From positions 1 through 64,000 of the forward strand of contig NZ_JACJQA010000051.1 of the NCBI RefSeq assembly GCF_014696355.1: a stretch of DNA of 64,000 bases, written 5' to 3'. Shown here one piece after another: positions 8,025-16,981 of this stretch. The notes under the pieces were generated by a model. The model had not been told where the DNA came from, did no database searches, and saw only the letters and a program-made list of their open reading frames with translations. The first letter of the stretch is position 1. The number at the start of each line of letters is the position of its first letter. The position numbers were made by a program, and so were the translations under genes. The stretch is from Pseudanabaena sp. FACHB-1998 (GTDB lineage: Bacteria; Cyanobacteriota; Cyanobacteriia; Pseudanabaenales; Pseudanabaenaceae).

Positions 8025-8732
8025 TTACTTATGATTTTCAATAGGTTTAGATTGTTGTACGTTTAACATCTCCACAGCCCTAGCAATATTTGCCGCATCA
8101 AGATCGGTAACGTGGGACTCTAAGATTTTCCCCTGTGACTCCAAAAGGATCGGATTAACAGGACGATCTTTTGCTTTTAAAGTAATTGTATCCGAGGCTT
8201 TTTCGAGACTGAACTTGTAGTTTCCCTTACCGTCAGGACGCTCAAAGATAAGATGATTGCCATCATCTCTACCCTTTACCTGTAGTAATTCGCGACAATC
8301 CCGCGCCAGTTTCAGATCTCGTTCTGCATCGGTAACTTGACTAGGAGAACTGGGAATAGCAGCAGTTTCAACATCTTCAGATTTACTCTCAGAGTTATCC
8401 TTACGCAGATTACTCAAACCATCAAACATTGACAGAGCCAGATTCTGAATCTGGGTTGCATAATTGCTCTGGTGCTGTTCTGGGTTAACAGCATTCACCT
8501 GTTGAGAATCGGCAGCACCTGAATTAGTATCGCTATCTTTGCTCTGCACCTGAGATGGTTGCCACTCTTCATCAAATACATCATCTTTATCAATCATCGT
8601 CAAATCCATCAAATTACTAGAAGATATTTCTCGTTCAGCGATCGCTAAAATATGGGCGCTATGCAGTTCAACAACTTGGTTAAACACAGCCATGAACTGA
8701 GCCAGATCAAGCTCTGGGTTCGCAGTAATCAT
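8025..8732 (-). CDS. Mobile-element hypothetical protein, acidic linker plus shared C-terminal domain
   Basis: This 235-residue protein is not assigned to a named family. Residues 1-60 are helical, and a low-complexity acidic, Gln/Ser-rich linker spans about 60-130. The C-terminal part (about 140-228) has a beta-rich unit with FSLEKASDTITLKAKDR and then a helical close, VTDLDAANIARAVEMLN. The same strand-strand-helix pattern ends two other proteins here (at 8742-9365 and 29691-30683), both near conjugation genes. That suggests a shared binding domain of this mobile element. It sits between topA and the similar upstream gene, with gaps of 37 and 9 bp. Confidence 0.5.
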   Translation of the reverse strand: MITANPELDLAQFMAVFNQVVELHSAHILAIAEREISSSNLMDLTMIDKDDVFDEEWQPSQVQSKDSDTNSGAADSQQVNAVNPEQHQSNYATQIQNLALSMFDGLSNLRKDNSESKSEDVETAAIPSSPSQVTDAERDLKLARDCRELLQVKGRDDGNHLIFERPDGKGNYKFSLEKASDTITLKAKDRPVNPILLESQGKILESHVTDLDAANIARAVEMLNVQQSKPIENHK

Positions 8733-8741
8733 TGCTTTTAC

Positions 8742-9365
8742 CTAACGCTCTAAATCTGGGCTAGATTGCTCTAGCATGAGCTGAGGTGAATTCATCCGTT
8801 GAAATGCTTGCTGGAAGTTGTTTAAATCATTTGGAGTCATAGTATTCAGAGAGATTTGACCTTGCGTAGTCCGCAAAATATCTTCGCCAGTATGGTTATT
8901 GACAATGGCAATATCACCATCCTGATTTCTTTGAAAATCGTAATACCCACCCTTGAAAGACTCCTGACCAGTCTCATTAAGGACATTTTCAACGACCACC
9001 ACACCTCTAGCCCCAGCAGGAGCCAAATCTCCTAGCTTATCTAATGCCGCGAGATAACCTTGATTTTGAGTCAAACTTGCCATATCCACAGTGGTTGTTT
9101 TAAAGGCAGTTTTAGTAAAGTCAATCTGTTGCTCAACAGTAGTCCGATCCTCCACAAACACAGCCCGATCGCTTTGCAGTTCAAACTTAGCGATCGCCTT
9201 ACCATCAAGATTAGAAATCTCATAGAGATCATTCTGAGATTGAATGCGATAATTTTCCGCTTCATACTTGCCATCAACACCCAATTTTGCAACTAGGGCA
9301 ACCGATACCGCCGCCATTACCTGTTGTCTGAAGTCATCAAACAATAGAAAATTAGAACTTCCCAA
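8742..9365 (-). CDS. Mobile-element hypothetical protein with two beta-rich repeats
   Basis: This 207-residue protein has no recognised family. It appears to have two similar halves. One is near residues 33-65 (YRIQSQNDLYEISNLDGKAI...). The other is near 135-195, with DGDIAIVNNHTGEDILRTTQ, then LNTMTPNDLNNFQQAFQRM. The second half follows the pattern of the C-terminal domain in the neighbouring 235-residue protein. The frame opens at a TTG with no strong ribosome site, so the start is uncertain. It is the first gene of a leftward three-gene set that ends with topA. Confidence 0.45.
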   Translation of the reverse strand: MGSSNFLLFDDFRQQVMAAVSVALVAKLGVDGKYEAENYRIQSQNDLYEISNLDGKAIAKFELQSDRAVFVEDRTTVEQQIDFTKTAFKTTTVDMASLTQNQGYLAALDKLGDLAPAGARGVVVVENVLNETGQESFKGGYYDFQRNQDGDIAIVNNHTGEDILRTTQGQISLNTMTPNDLNNFQQAFQRMNSPQLMLEQSSPDLER

Positions 9366-9636
9366 CTCATCGCGATCGCTGAAGAGTCGCCATCAGTATA
9401 GCTACTGAGCGCGGTTAATTGCGGTTATGTGGTGATAATTAATATTACGGGAACTGAACTTTAAAAGCAGGAATTATGTATTAGTGACTACATCTGATCG
9501 CGCTTGATACAGGTATAGTTACGTCATTAATAATGCTTATAAACTTTAAAGAGATGTGGAACGGGTGAAGCCATTCTTACTTCTTTCTGACTAAAAGTTT
9601 TAATGTGATGTAACGTAATTTAGGGATGGTAGTGGC
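9366..9636. other. Divergent intergenic region
   Basis: This 271-bp gap lies between the leftward topA operon and the rightward pair of unknown genes and must contain both promoters. It contains one HIP1-like site near its left edge and is otherwise A/T-rich. I see no repeat, RNA gene or conserved reading frame, and no promoter that can be named with confidence. Confidence 0.4.
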
Positions 9637-10743
9637 ATGAGTGATAGTGACATCTCAAATCCGTTAATCGGTGTAACTGTTGGGTCAACGGTCAATAATC
9701 TTAAAGATGGTTTTGGTGCGTCGGTTTTGGAAAAATCCATCACTAAAATGGTCAATCAGACACAATCCCGTGCAGTGATGACAGGACAAAGTAGTTCTAT
9801 TTATTCAAACATGATGAACCGAGGGTCGCTCGGCATTTCTGGGTCGTATGGAGTATCGGCTATTAGCCAAATTTCTGGTTCTGTATCTGGTTATGTGGGA
9901 CAGTCAAACGCGGGTGATGGGAGAACAACTAAAGTTGATTATAGCGTGATTTTACAAGCTGGTGTGGAGTATATCAACTTCAATGATTTGAATGCAGCCA
10001 TGCTGATATCATCTTTGGATGGTAGAACTCAGGAACTAATTACGGAAGCTTTAGATGCTTATAAAGCTTTACTTCAACCAAACTTAAAGGAATCTGAGAA
10101 ACTCGTTGCTTTGCAAAACTGGACGAGGGCTCGGGAAAAATTTTTTGAGGCTGCGGGTAATGGTGTTGTTGTGGGAGTCGCCTGGGGAGCCATTGGTTCG
10201 GTTTCTATGGAGATGACTAAATCTAGCAGCTCAACAGCTTGGCAGTATGGCGGTAGTGGGAACTTCACCTATGCGGGAATTGGTAGTGCTGTGTCTGTTG
10301 CAGCTACTTATGATGGTAGTAATGCATCAGGAAAAGGTGATGTAAATATCAAAGTTTCCAAATATTATTCTGGGAATGCAATTGCTGATGATGTCAACAA
10401 ATGGTATTCATCCTTTGCCGATAAGTCTTACGCTGAATTGGCTGATGTTAAGGTCATTAGTTCTCCTTCGTTTCCTTCAAGCAAGCTAGATCCACCTAGC
10501 ATTCCATCTTTTTTTCAGCCAAAACCAGATCAAACCCTCAAGGTCAAAATAGAGGATCTAAAAAATCTTGAAGAACTAGACAAATTGACTAAGGAGGCTC
10601 ATAGAGCAGATTTAAATAAAAAGAAAGCAGATGAAGGCATTCCAGAAATACCAGAAGAGGATTATAAACAATTGGTAAATAAGAAGGCAGACATCACTGC
10701 GTTAAATCAGCTTAAATCTAGAGTTAGATCAAATAGTATATAG
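9637..10743 (+). CDS. Unknown protein, possible pore-forming-type fold
   Basis: This 368-residue protein is not recognised at family level. The N-terminal half is rich in Gly, Ser and Thr with beta-type alternation (for example SLGISGSYGVSAISQISGSV near 69-88). A central stretch, FFEAAGNGVVVGVAWGAIG near 168-186, leads into alternating Ser/Thr-rich strands and a second Gly-rich strand pair. This gives a weak impression of a MACPF or other pore-forming toxin core, where a similar G-x-x-G strand set occurs. The last 90 residues are charged and helical with Pro-rich linkers. It has no signal peptide. The 396-residue gene follows 68 bp downstream and a strong hairpin closes the pair. The toxin idea is inference. 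Confidence 0.5.
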   Translation: MSDSDISNPLIGVTVGSTVNNLKDGFGASVLEKSITKMVNQTQSRAVMTGQSSSIYSNMMNRGSLGISGSYGVSAISQISGSVSGYVGQSNAGDGRTTKVDYSVILQAGVEYINFNDLNAAMLISSLDGRTQELITEALDAYKALLQPNLKESEKLVALQNWTRAREKFFEAAGNGVVVGVAWGAIGSVSMEMTKSSSSTAWQYGGSGNFTYAGIGSAVSVAATYDGSNASGKGDVNIKVSKYYSGNAIADDVNKWYSSFADKSYAELADVKVISSPSFPSSKLDPPSIPSFFQPKPDQTLKVKIEDLKNLEELDKLTKEAHRADLNKKKADEGIPEIPEEDYKQLVNKKADITALNQLKSRVRSNSI

Positions 10744-10811
10744 TACATTTCTTTGCTTTTTACCTTTTTCTTCTTTTAATCCAATTTTCAATTAGGTTAG
10801 TCTTAATAATC

Positions 10812-12002
10812 ATGACAGATACTAATAGCGACAATAAATCTGGTAATAATGACGGTAAATACACGCCACTGGGTGTGTGGATAGCAAACTGGAGCGATTT
10901 ATTTCCTTGGTTGTCAACAGTTGCATTGAATAGTATTAGTATTGAATCCATATCGGAAGCCGAGGATCTTCTAAAGTTTCGTACCGTTATTCAGGACTTT
11001 GATACTTTAAGAAAAATATATTACATTGCCCATGAAGGAAATTTCATGTTTGATGGTAAAAAAATTGATTTTCAGAGTATTGGTGACTCATTCTCGCAGC
11101 AAATGAGTGAGCTTACAGAAAGTAAAATATTCTCTATTGAAGAAGTGACTAAGGCAATTGAAAATCTTAGTCCACAGGCAAGCAAAATTTATGACAAGTG
11201 GGCAGTTGATTTGGGTGGTTTTTTGCGAAATTGTGAGCTGGGTCTTGGTGTTATTTTAATGCCTAATCGTATGACTCGTTATGGAGAAACAGACCATGAC
11301 AAAGCTTTAGCTTTAAGTTATGACAATTATGCTAGTGATGTTTATGCTGATAGTTATGGAGTAGTTGGCTTTGAAGATCATGGAATTAGCAGGAAAAAGA
11401 TAAATTACTCTGCTTTTGCAAAATCAATGAAATGTATACCCCTTATACTTCCTGACACGGGAGAAGTTTGTCTAATTCGTCAGAAAGACCCAATTGCAAT
11501 ACTGACTTATGTTCCAGAAGATGAGAATGTTGAAAATCATATTTCCGGATTGCCTGACTCAGATGCGAATCTTTTTTTTAGTCAAAAATTTATAAAGAGG
11601 AGTGGTATCGTAGCACTTATAAGTGGTAAAGGGGTAACACCTGAAAACGCTTCATTCTTAAACGACAATTTTTTTAGTGATTCACCTATTAACTTTAGCG
11701 AGGGTTTGTTCACTGAAAACCTTATGATTCAAGCTTTCCCGATTCCCTTTAGTGCGGCAGCTGGAGTTCGGGAATGGAAAGGACGATCCGTAAGTACAAA
11801 TGTTGGTTCTTTCAAAGACTTACACGAACAACTCGATCATTTTTCTGATTTATTGAAAAACCGAAAGACATATACTTTCAGCAGCGAAAACTGGTCGTCT
11901 GACCATAAAGGGGCAGAATATTATTCTCTCCGAAAACTCCGCACACAATACGTCGGAATTGTGCCTGAGGGAGGCAATGTTTTTACTAATACTGATAAAT
12001 GA
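10812..12002 (+). CDS. Unknown soluble protein paired with the upstream gene
   Basis: This 396-residue protein is not recognised. It starts with a polar Asn/Ser/Gly-rich tail (residues 1-16), then YTPLGVWIANWSDLFPWLS and a helical region to about 125. A central part has an alpha/beta look (CELGLGVILMPNRMTRYGE near 138-156). It has no signal peptide and no obvious catalytic motif or membrane segment. It is co-oriented with the preceding gene and is followed by a terminator-like hairpin, so the two form a transcription unit. Lack of HIP1 sites in both suggests joint acquisition. Confidence 0.45.
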   Translation: MTDTNSDNKSGNNDGKYTPLGVWIANWSDLFPWLSTVALNSISIESISEAEDLLKFRTVIQDFDTLRKIYYIAHEGNFMFDGKKIDFQSIGDSFSQQMSELTESKIFSIEEVTKAIENLSPQASKIYDKWAVDLGGFLRNCELGLGVILMPNRMTRYGETDHDKALALSYDNYASDVYADSYGVVGFEDHGISRKKINYSAFAKSMKCIPLILPDTGEVCLIRQKDPIAILTYVPEDENVENHISGLPDSDANLFFSQKFIKRSGIVALISGKGVTPENASFLNDNFFSDSPINFSEGLFTENLMIQAFPIPFSAAAGVREWKGRSVSTNVGSFKDLHEQLDHFSDLLKNRKTYTFSSENWSSDHKGAEYYSLRKLRTQYVGIVPEGGNVFTNTDK

Positions 12003-12008
12003 AGTGAA

Positions 12009-12044
12009 GCAAGCTATAGGTGTTGGTCAACACCTATAGCTTGC
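12009..12044 (+). terminator. Perfect 17-bp hairpin after the unknown gene pair
   Basis: Seven bases after the stop codon, GCAAGCTATAGGTGTTG (12009-12025) is followed after two bases by its exact complement (12028-12044). A T-rich but not uninterrupted stretch follows. It probably ends transcription of the 9637-12002 unit. The long symmetric stem could work on both strands. Confidence 0.65.
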
Positions 12045-12347
12045 TTGCTTCCTTGAATCATAAATTCTAGTAAGGTATTACTCCACTGCAAGTTACTACA
12101 TTTAAACTTTAATTCAACACGGAATCAATCGAGAAAACAGTACCTTGAACCACTCATTCTCGAAGGTACGGCTTCAGGAGAGCGAGTCACTAAAGAAATG
12201 ATTAGGATGAAATATGTCAACATTCTCAGTATTTTGGACGAACTTGGGTAAAAACTGAGCTGTAGCAAAATCGCCATGGAAAATAGCGATCGCCGCTGAG
12301 GAGATCGCTAACGACGTTATTTGGATAATACGTTTATACAACATAGT
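12045..12347. other. Intergenic region with a short coding remnant
   Basis: This stretch of about 300 bp lies between the unknown pair and the end of the conjugation operon. Its only notable content is a rightward open stretch (listed separately) that looks like the tail of a lost gene, and one HIP1 site near 12287. No start codon or ribosome site supports a complete gene here. Confidence 0.35.
12093..12251 (+). pseudogene. Coding remnant, C-terminal tail of an unidentified gene
   Basis: A rightward frame without a start codon ends with TAA at 12249-12251. Its last part reads RKQYLEPLILEGTASGERVT followed by KEMIRMKYVNILSILDELG. That regular amphipathic helix composition looks like real protein rather than chance. 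The upstream part of the gene is absent, so this is probably debris from a deletion or replacement. The parent family is not recognised. Confidence 0.3.
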
Positions 12348-12929
12348 TTAAGAATCCATTGAGGTTTTATTGGTCTGAGCAGGAACAATTGGTTTAAGTG
12401 GAATTAGGCGAGGAATTTGAGCATCGGGAACGACTTCCAAAATGCTGTAGGCAGGAGTGGGCACATTCAGTACTAGCTGGAATTGGTAGAGATTTCTTAG
12501 CCCACCTGCTCCTGTGGTAATCACAGTTAAGGAGGTGCGATTTCCTCTTGCTGAGGCAGGCAGATTCATATCCAAGTCAATGGGTTGAGCAAGTTGCCGT
12601 AGATTAATTACCGTTGCCCCGCAATTGCTATCGTTCGTACCGTCCTTACAAAGAGGACTGTCATAGTCCATTACCACCTTAGAAGGATTGCCCAACCACA
12701 CCTTTTTGATAATCTCGCCTGTCTTGATGAAGCTAATATTTAAGGACTGTCTCGGCGATAGGCTAACGACTGAGGTTACACCGCTTACACCCATCGCTTG
12801 ACTGATACCAATCTGCCGCTTGGCAGGAAAGATGGGATCGGCATGAGCGATCGCGGACAGTGACAAGACTAGAAAAGGGACTATCCCTGAGATGGCATAT
12901 TTTCGACATGGGGAAAAACTCATAACCAT
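12348..12929 (-). CDS. VirB9/TraK-like type IV secretion outer-membrane component
   Basis: This exported protein has a signal peptide (hydrophobic FLVLSLSAIAHA, cleavage likely after A-H-A) and a beta-rich body. Segments such as GVTSVVSLSPRQSLNISFIK, VWLGNPSKVVMDYDS and YQFQLVLNV near the end fit the VirB9/TraK type of periplasmic/outer-membrane core subunit. It is the last gene of the leftward conjugation operon and follows the VirB10-like gene directly, as expected for partners in the core complex. Two cysteines (PLCKDG, SNCGAT) could form a disulphide. The ATG at 12929 is used; a TTG at 12941 and an ATG at 12923 are alternatives. Confidence 0.65.
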   Translation of the reverse strand: MVMSFSPCRKYAISGIVPFLVLSLSAIAHADPIFPAKRQIGISQAMGVSGVTSVVSLSPRQSLNISFIKTGEIIKKVWLGNPSKVVMDYDSPLCKDGTNDSNCGATVINLRQLAQPIDLDMNLPASARGNRTSLTVITTGAGGLRNLYQFQLVLNVPTPAYSILEVVPDAQIPRLIPLKPIVPAQTNKTSMDS

Positions 12930-12955
12930 AGAAATTAACAACTGATAGAAGTTAG

Positions 12956-14431
12956 TTAGAAAGTCATAGTTTGATTGACAAACACTTGCAGTTCTTTCCC
13001 TGCGGGGATAAAAAAGACATTAGGACGGGTTTTGATTTCCTCGATCGCCTCTTGACTGCGACGATTCAAAGTTTCCGCGAGAATGCCAAAGCCACCACTA
13101 ATCGCCGCACCAAGATAGTTGGGCGGCGGCGCAGTACTGATCGTGGCACTACCGCCAATGGACGAGATGCTGCTGGTAGTTGTAGGAGTATTGGTGAGTT
13201 TGCCAACTTCAGCTAATGCCGAAGTAATAAAGGTTGCTGCATCCATGCCGCTAATTTCTGACCCGCGATCAAAGTACTTGTCTGCGATTAAAGGCGAACC
13301 CTCAGCACCACGCAAGGTAATCGCATTAGGTGGAGGAATCAACTCGCGACCCGCGATCGCAATACCCACCACATCCAATTCAGCAAGTCCAGACTTGGCA
13401 TCAAGAGGACGAGCCGTGACGATTAAAACCGCATCCGCAGGAATTACAGGCTTACCATCCGCTGTCGTGATTGGTTCTTGAAGGGTGACGATAAATTTAG
13501 GAATAAGCCCAGGGGCGCTACCCATAGTCCGACTGCCATCGGTGGAGAACACGACCGAGGTTTTCAAAGCGGCTTTAGCAGTTGTGCCAACCAGCAAAGT
13601 ATTTGTCGATGCGGTCTTTGGTAAAGATTTTTCTGCTTGCGCGAGATAGTTGGTGAGCGAATTTACAGAAGGCTTCTCAATCGTAGGAATTGAAGAATTG
13701 TTTGCGGCAATGGGACTAGCCGCGATCGCTCGAGGGATTTCCGTAGGTGCAGCCAGATTGCCATAACTACCGATGCTTGCCAAGCGCTGCCATTCTTCGG
13801 CGGGATCTTTAGCTTCAGGTTGACTAGCGGAAAAGTTGCGTGGGGGAAGCATCACAGGTGTGGGCTGTGACATTACCTGTTGCATTGGTATGGCTTGAAC
13901 TGACGGAACCGATAGGTTTCTTACAGGTGGGGCGGGTAGAACATCGGCAGTCTTTTCAGCATTGGTTTCGGATTTGTCTTTGGAGTCAACTTTAGAATCT
14001 GACTTTGGTAGATTCGTTGGACTTAGTGTTTTCAACTTGCCACCCGAAAGCTGACTGCCTAAAGCTAAATCTGTCTTAAACTTGGCAATTTCCGCATCCT
14101 TCGGATCGACCATTGGGTTCAGGAAAAGCTGCGGGTCATCACTGGTAACTGTTAATTGCTTCGCATTAGATGGCGACATAATGCTATTCATGAATAGCCC
14201 CACCAGCAAAAATCCTAGGAAACCGACCCCACCAACTAAAGCAATCTTAGAAAAAGGACTACCAACAATACCCCGTATCGTCCGATGTTGCTCTGGATCT
14301 GGATCTTCACTAAAATCATCCATTGCCAAGCCCGCATCATTTACGACATCGGGTTGAAACCCAGTTAACTGAGCAAAGTCAATTTCATCGGTTACGCTTA
14401 CTGATTGTAGTTCTTGAACTTCGGTAATCAT
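12956..14431 (-). CDS. VirB10/TraB-like type IV secretion protein
   Basis: This protein of about 491 residues has the VirB10 layout: cytoplasmic acidic N-terminus, one membrane segment (about 60-82, ending FLLVGLFMNS), a long Pro/Ser-rich periplasmic linker, and a C-terminal beta-barrel-type domain. The conserved core is seen in ITTADGKPVIPADAVLIVTA, LAELDVVGIAIAGRELIPPP and the closing FFIPAGKELQVFVNQTMTF. VirB10 spans both membranes and gates substrate passage. AAGGAG lies five bases before the ATG at 14431, so that start is preferred over the upstream TTG at 14455. It is flanked by VirB8- and VirB9-like genes. Confidence 0.85.
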   Translation of the reverse strand: MITEVQELQSVSVTDEIDFAQLTGFQPDVVNDAGLAMDDFSEDPDPEQHRTIRGIVGSPFSKIALVGGVGFLGFLLVGLFMNSIMSPSNAKQLTVTSDDPQLFLNPMVDPKDAEIAKFKTDLALGSQLSGGKLKTLSPTNLPKSDSKVDSKDKSETNAEKTADVLPAPPVRNLSVPSVQAIPMQQVMSQPTPVMLPPRNFSASQPEAKDPAEEWQRLASIGSYGNLAAPTEIPRAIAASPIAANNSSIPTIEKPSVNSLTNYLAQAEKSLPKTASTNTLLVGTTAKAALKTSVVFSTDGSRTMGSAPGLIPKFIVTLQEPITTADGKPVIPADAVLIVTARPLDAKSGLAELDVVGIAIAGRELIPPPNAITLRGAEGSPLIADKYFDRGSEISGMDAATFITSALAEVGKLTNTPTTTSSISSIGGSATISTAPPPNYLGAAISGGFGILAETLNRRSQEAIEEIKTRPNVFFIPAGKELQVFVNQTMTF

Positions 14432-14464
14432 CACAACTCCTTCAAGTATCAACAAAATGGAAGG

Positions 14465-15298
14465 TTATTTCAAATCATTTCTGGTGAGATCCCGCATGGC
14501 ATAGATTTCTAGCCCAGAGGATCTCACTTTGAAAATGGCTTGCTCCAGAGGTGAAGCATCGACTTTGAGATTTGGTACATCGATCGCCTGAATGAAGATT
14601 TCCTTGTTAAAGGGAACCGATTCACCAACTTGATTGAGGGGACTAAAAGTAACCAGATTTGCGACGAGATTGACTTTCCATTTCCCTTTCTCAATCTCTT
14701 CAGGAGCCGTAATCGTCTGCGGTACGAGAATTACCTTGCTGCCCCCTGAGAATACTTCAATCGGCGTGAGTTCCGCGATTGATGAGAGCAAACCCTTACG
14801 GAAGTCTTCGGAAAAAGCAAAGCTGGCTTGCCAAGCGGTGGTGGTGATTTTCTTTTTCAAGCCTTTGTCCGCAGTAACTTCCACGCCAGTATCTAAAAGC
14901 GGCTTGCCATTTTGACTAGCCTCAGAGGGTAGTTCTCCTGTCCATGTCATCAGCGCCATCACCTGCTGAGTGACAAACTGCTTCACCACCTCAGGAGATC
15001 TGGTTTTATTGTCGCTGGCGATCGCTGTAATTGCTTTACCGCCCGACAACTGTACGAGCGTAGGTGGCTTTTGGGAAGCAAGGGAGGCATAGGCTCCAAT
15101 CAGAGCGATCAGCCCTAAACTATTGAGCGCCGATAAGCCAAGTATGCCGAACAAAATCGATACCACCAGTACGTCTTTAGGAGTTTTGGCTTTACTACTG
15201 TGGGATAGACCAGCAGGAATAAAGCGATGGAAAGCATTAGTTTCATCTGTTTCTGGTTTTGGTTCAGTGTTCACTTTTGTATTTGGATATGAGTTCAT
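14465..15298 (-). CDS. VirB8/TraE-like inner-membrane protein
   Basis: This 277-residue protein has a Pro/Glu-rich cytoplasmic tail, a single long hydrophobic segment near 42-74 (VLVVSILFGILGLSALNSLG and onward) and a periplasmic domain. That is the topology of VirB8/TraE assembly factors. Motifs are not strong, so the call leans on operon position between VirB6- and VirB10-like genes. The periplasmic part ends in DLTRNDLK. Gaps are 33 bp to the next gene and 5 bp to the previous one, so it is clearly co-transcribed. Confidence 0.65.
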   Translation of the reverse strand: MNSYPNTKVNTEPKPETDETNAFHRFIPAGLSHSSKAKTPKDVLVVSILFGILGLSALNSLGLIALIGAYASLASQKPPTLVQLSGGKAITAIASDNKTRSPEVVKQFVTQQVMALMTWTGELPSEASQNGKPLLDTGVEVTADKGLKKKITTTAWQASFAFSEDFRKGLLSSIAELTPIEVFSGGSKVILVPQTITAPEEIEKGKWKVNLVANLVTFSPLNQVGESVPFNKEIFIQAIDVPNLKVDASPLEQAIFKVRSSGLEIYAMRDLTRNDLK

Positions 15299-15303
15299 GG
15301 AGA

Positions 15304-16341
15304 TTACCTAGAGATGCGTAGACCGATATTTAAACCTGCGGAAGCGGCGGCACTTGCTGCCGAGAGAATGGCGCTAAATATTGCCATGCCCCCACCCGCC
15401 GATAGGGATAACGCCAGAATTGGTGCAAGTAGTCCAAGGACAATGGCGATCGAGAGCGTATCCATTTGTGCTGAAGCCGCGATCGCGGTGGCGGCAAGTC
15501 CCGTGACAATGTTCAAGCTCAGCTTTGCCATGCCCAATGACCAGAATCCTGTCATCCATGCATAGAGTGGCTTTGCGCCAATCGGCAGTAAGGAAGCACC
15601 AACCGCAAGCGGACCGAGTAAGCCTGTCAGTAAAAAACCAACCTCAATCAAAGCTTGAAACGCGGACTGCATTGCCACCATAAAAGTCTCGATCGCTGCC
15701 AGCATGATTGACCTTGAAATCACTGTGCCGGGGAAGAGATTGGTAACAGCTTCGAGAGGGTTTTCACTTGCCTTCGCAATTTGTTTTTGTAACTTACCCA
15801 CCAATGCTCCCGCAACCGCACCGTAGTTAGATTGGTAGCTATTGAGTAGAGATTGAGCTTTGGTATTCACCTCTTGTAAGCAGACCTGCATCTCCTCATT
15901 TTTAGTGAGTCCATTGCATTGCTGACGGTAGGCAATAATTTGCTCTTGGGCGACCGAAAAATCAGCTAGGGCTGATAGGGTTTTCTCCAATTGGGCAGTT
16001 GAAGTAATTGCGCCTAAAACTGAGTTATTGGCATTGTTAATCACTGTCCGCATTCCATTGGTGAGTCCAATTAGGTTTTGACCACCATTAGTGAGCAGCA
16101 CAATCACAATTACTGGCCAGATTAACTCACCAAATTGCTGATAGCTCTGGTCATCAATCAAGTTTTTGGTGAATTGGATGATCCATAGCAACAGTGAAGC
16201 CACGGCAATGATTAATCCCAGATTGGTGAGCGATTGGTAGAGAGTGCCATTAAAAGCTAGTTCCCAAGTGTTCTGCCATGCGCCTTGCACCGCTAGCGAT
16301 ACCTCTTCTGAATTGTTGACAATCGCTTGAGCAATCAGCAT
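15304..16341 (-). CDS. VirB6/TrbL-like polytopic membrane protein
   Basis: This 345-residue protein has at least six hydrophobic segments. One pair lies near the N-terminus (LTNLGLIIAVASLLLWIIQF and IWPVIVIVLLTNGG). Several more lie after residue 210, ending in an Ala/Gly-rich stretch (AILSAASAAASAGLNIGL). A polar loop with two cysteines (about 140-160) lies between the groups. This fits VirB6/TrbL, the inner-membrane channel component. The ATG at 16341 opens with MLIAQAIVNN. It lies directly between the VirB5-like remnant and the VirB8-like gene. Confidence 0.8.
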   Translation of the reverse strand: MLIAQAIVNNSEEVSLAVQGAWQNTWELAFNGTLYQSLTNLGLIIAVASLLLWIIQFTKNLIDDQSYQQFGELIWPVIVIVLLTNGGQNLIGLTNGMRTVINNANNSVLGAITSTAQLEKTLSALADFSVAQEQIIAYRQQCNGLTKNEEMQVCLQEVNTKAQSLLNSYQSNYGAVAGALVGKLQKQIAKASENPLEAVTNLFPGTVISRSIMLAAIETFMVAMQSAFQALIEVGFLLTGLLGPLAVGASLLPIGAKPLYAWMTGFWSLGMAKLSLNIVTGLAATAIAASAQMDTLSIAIVLGLLAPILALSLSAGGGMAIFSAILSAASAAASAGLNIGLRISR

Positions 16342-16352
16342 AGGTCATCTCG

Positions 16353-16820
16353 CTATCTTAGAAAGGTATACGGCATCCGTTGTTGAACTGTAGAGTTACG
16401 CTCAATCAAACGATCTTGGCGATCGCCCTTGAGTGAGGCATTAATCTGGTCAAGGTTGAGCAAAGATGTTGCTCCTTGTTGGGTTTGTTGCACTTGCAGC
16501 GCTAACTGTTGAGCATCGATCTGAGAGCGTTGGCTATTTTGTTCGGCTACCTGTGAGTTCTGCTCAGATAGCAACCCCAGTTGATTAGCGACATTACCGA
16601 CCTGACTGGCATTGTTACCAAACTGGGAAGCAATATTCGAGAGAATTGCCGAATTGCCCGAATTTTGTTGGGCTACAATTTTCAGTACATCCTGAGTGGC
16701 TACCGCTCCTTGCGCTTGCTGTGATAGCAGATCTACCTGTTGAGCGCTAGAAAATGCACTCTGAGTAAAGCTGACTGAGTTGGCGGCGATCGCTTCGGTA
16801 GCAATGAAGCACTTTGATCT
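16353..16820 (-). pseudogene. VirB5/TrbJ-like gene lacking its start
   Basis: A leftward frame is open from a TAA at 16821-16823 down to 16353 but has no ATG. The only possible initiators are TTG or ATT codons deep inside. It encodes about 155 residues, rich in Gln, Asn and Ser, in a helical pattern. Segments include QSAFSSAQQVDLLSQQAQG, VATQDVLKIVAQQNSGNSA and LSEQNSQVAEQNSQRSQID. This matches the C-terminal half of TrbJ/VirB5-like pilus-associated proteins and sits at the VirB5 position of the operon. The signal peptide and N-terminal helices are missing. The break coincides with the start of the inserted rightward cassette. Confidence 0.65.
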
Positions 16821-16914
16821 TTAATTATTTTTTAATTATCTTTTCAATTCTTTACTGAGAGAAAAGTGTGGAAATTATTACTGCTAAAACATGCATTTTT
16901 TAAAGTAAGTAACA

Positions 16915-16943
16915 TTGACTTTTTAATTGTAGTTATCTATAGT
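16915..16943 (+). promoter_or_regulatory. Sigma-70-type promoter of the peptide/peptidase cassette
   Basis: TTGACT (16915-16920) and TATAGT (16938-16943) are separated by exactly 17 bp. Each matches five of six consensus bases for a vegetative bacterial promoter. The predicted transcript start near 16950 is about 30 bases before the first gene, which has AGGAAAT as ribosome site. The cassette therefore carries its own promoter, independent of the conjugation operon on the other strand. Confidence 0.6.
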
Positions 16944-16981
16944 ACTAAAAAGTAGTAATTGACTTAAATACAGGAAATAAT

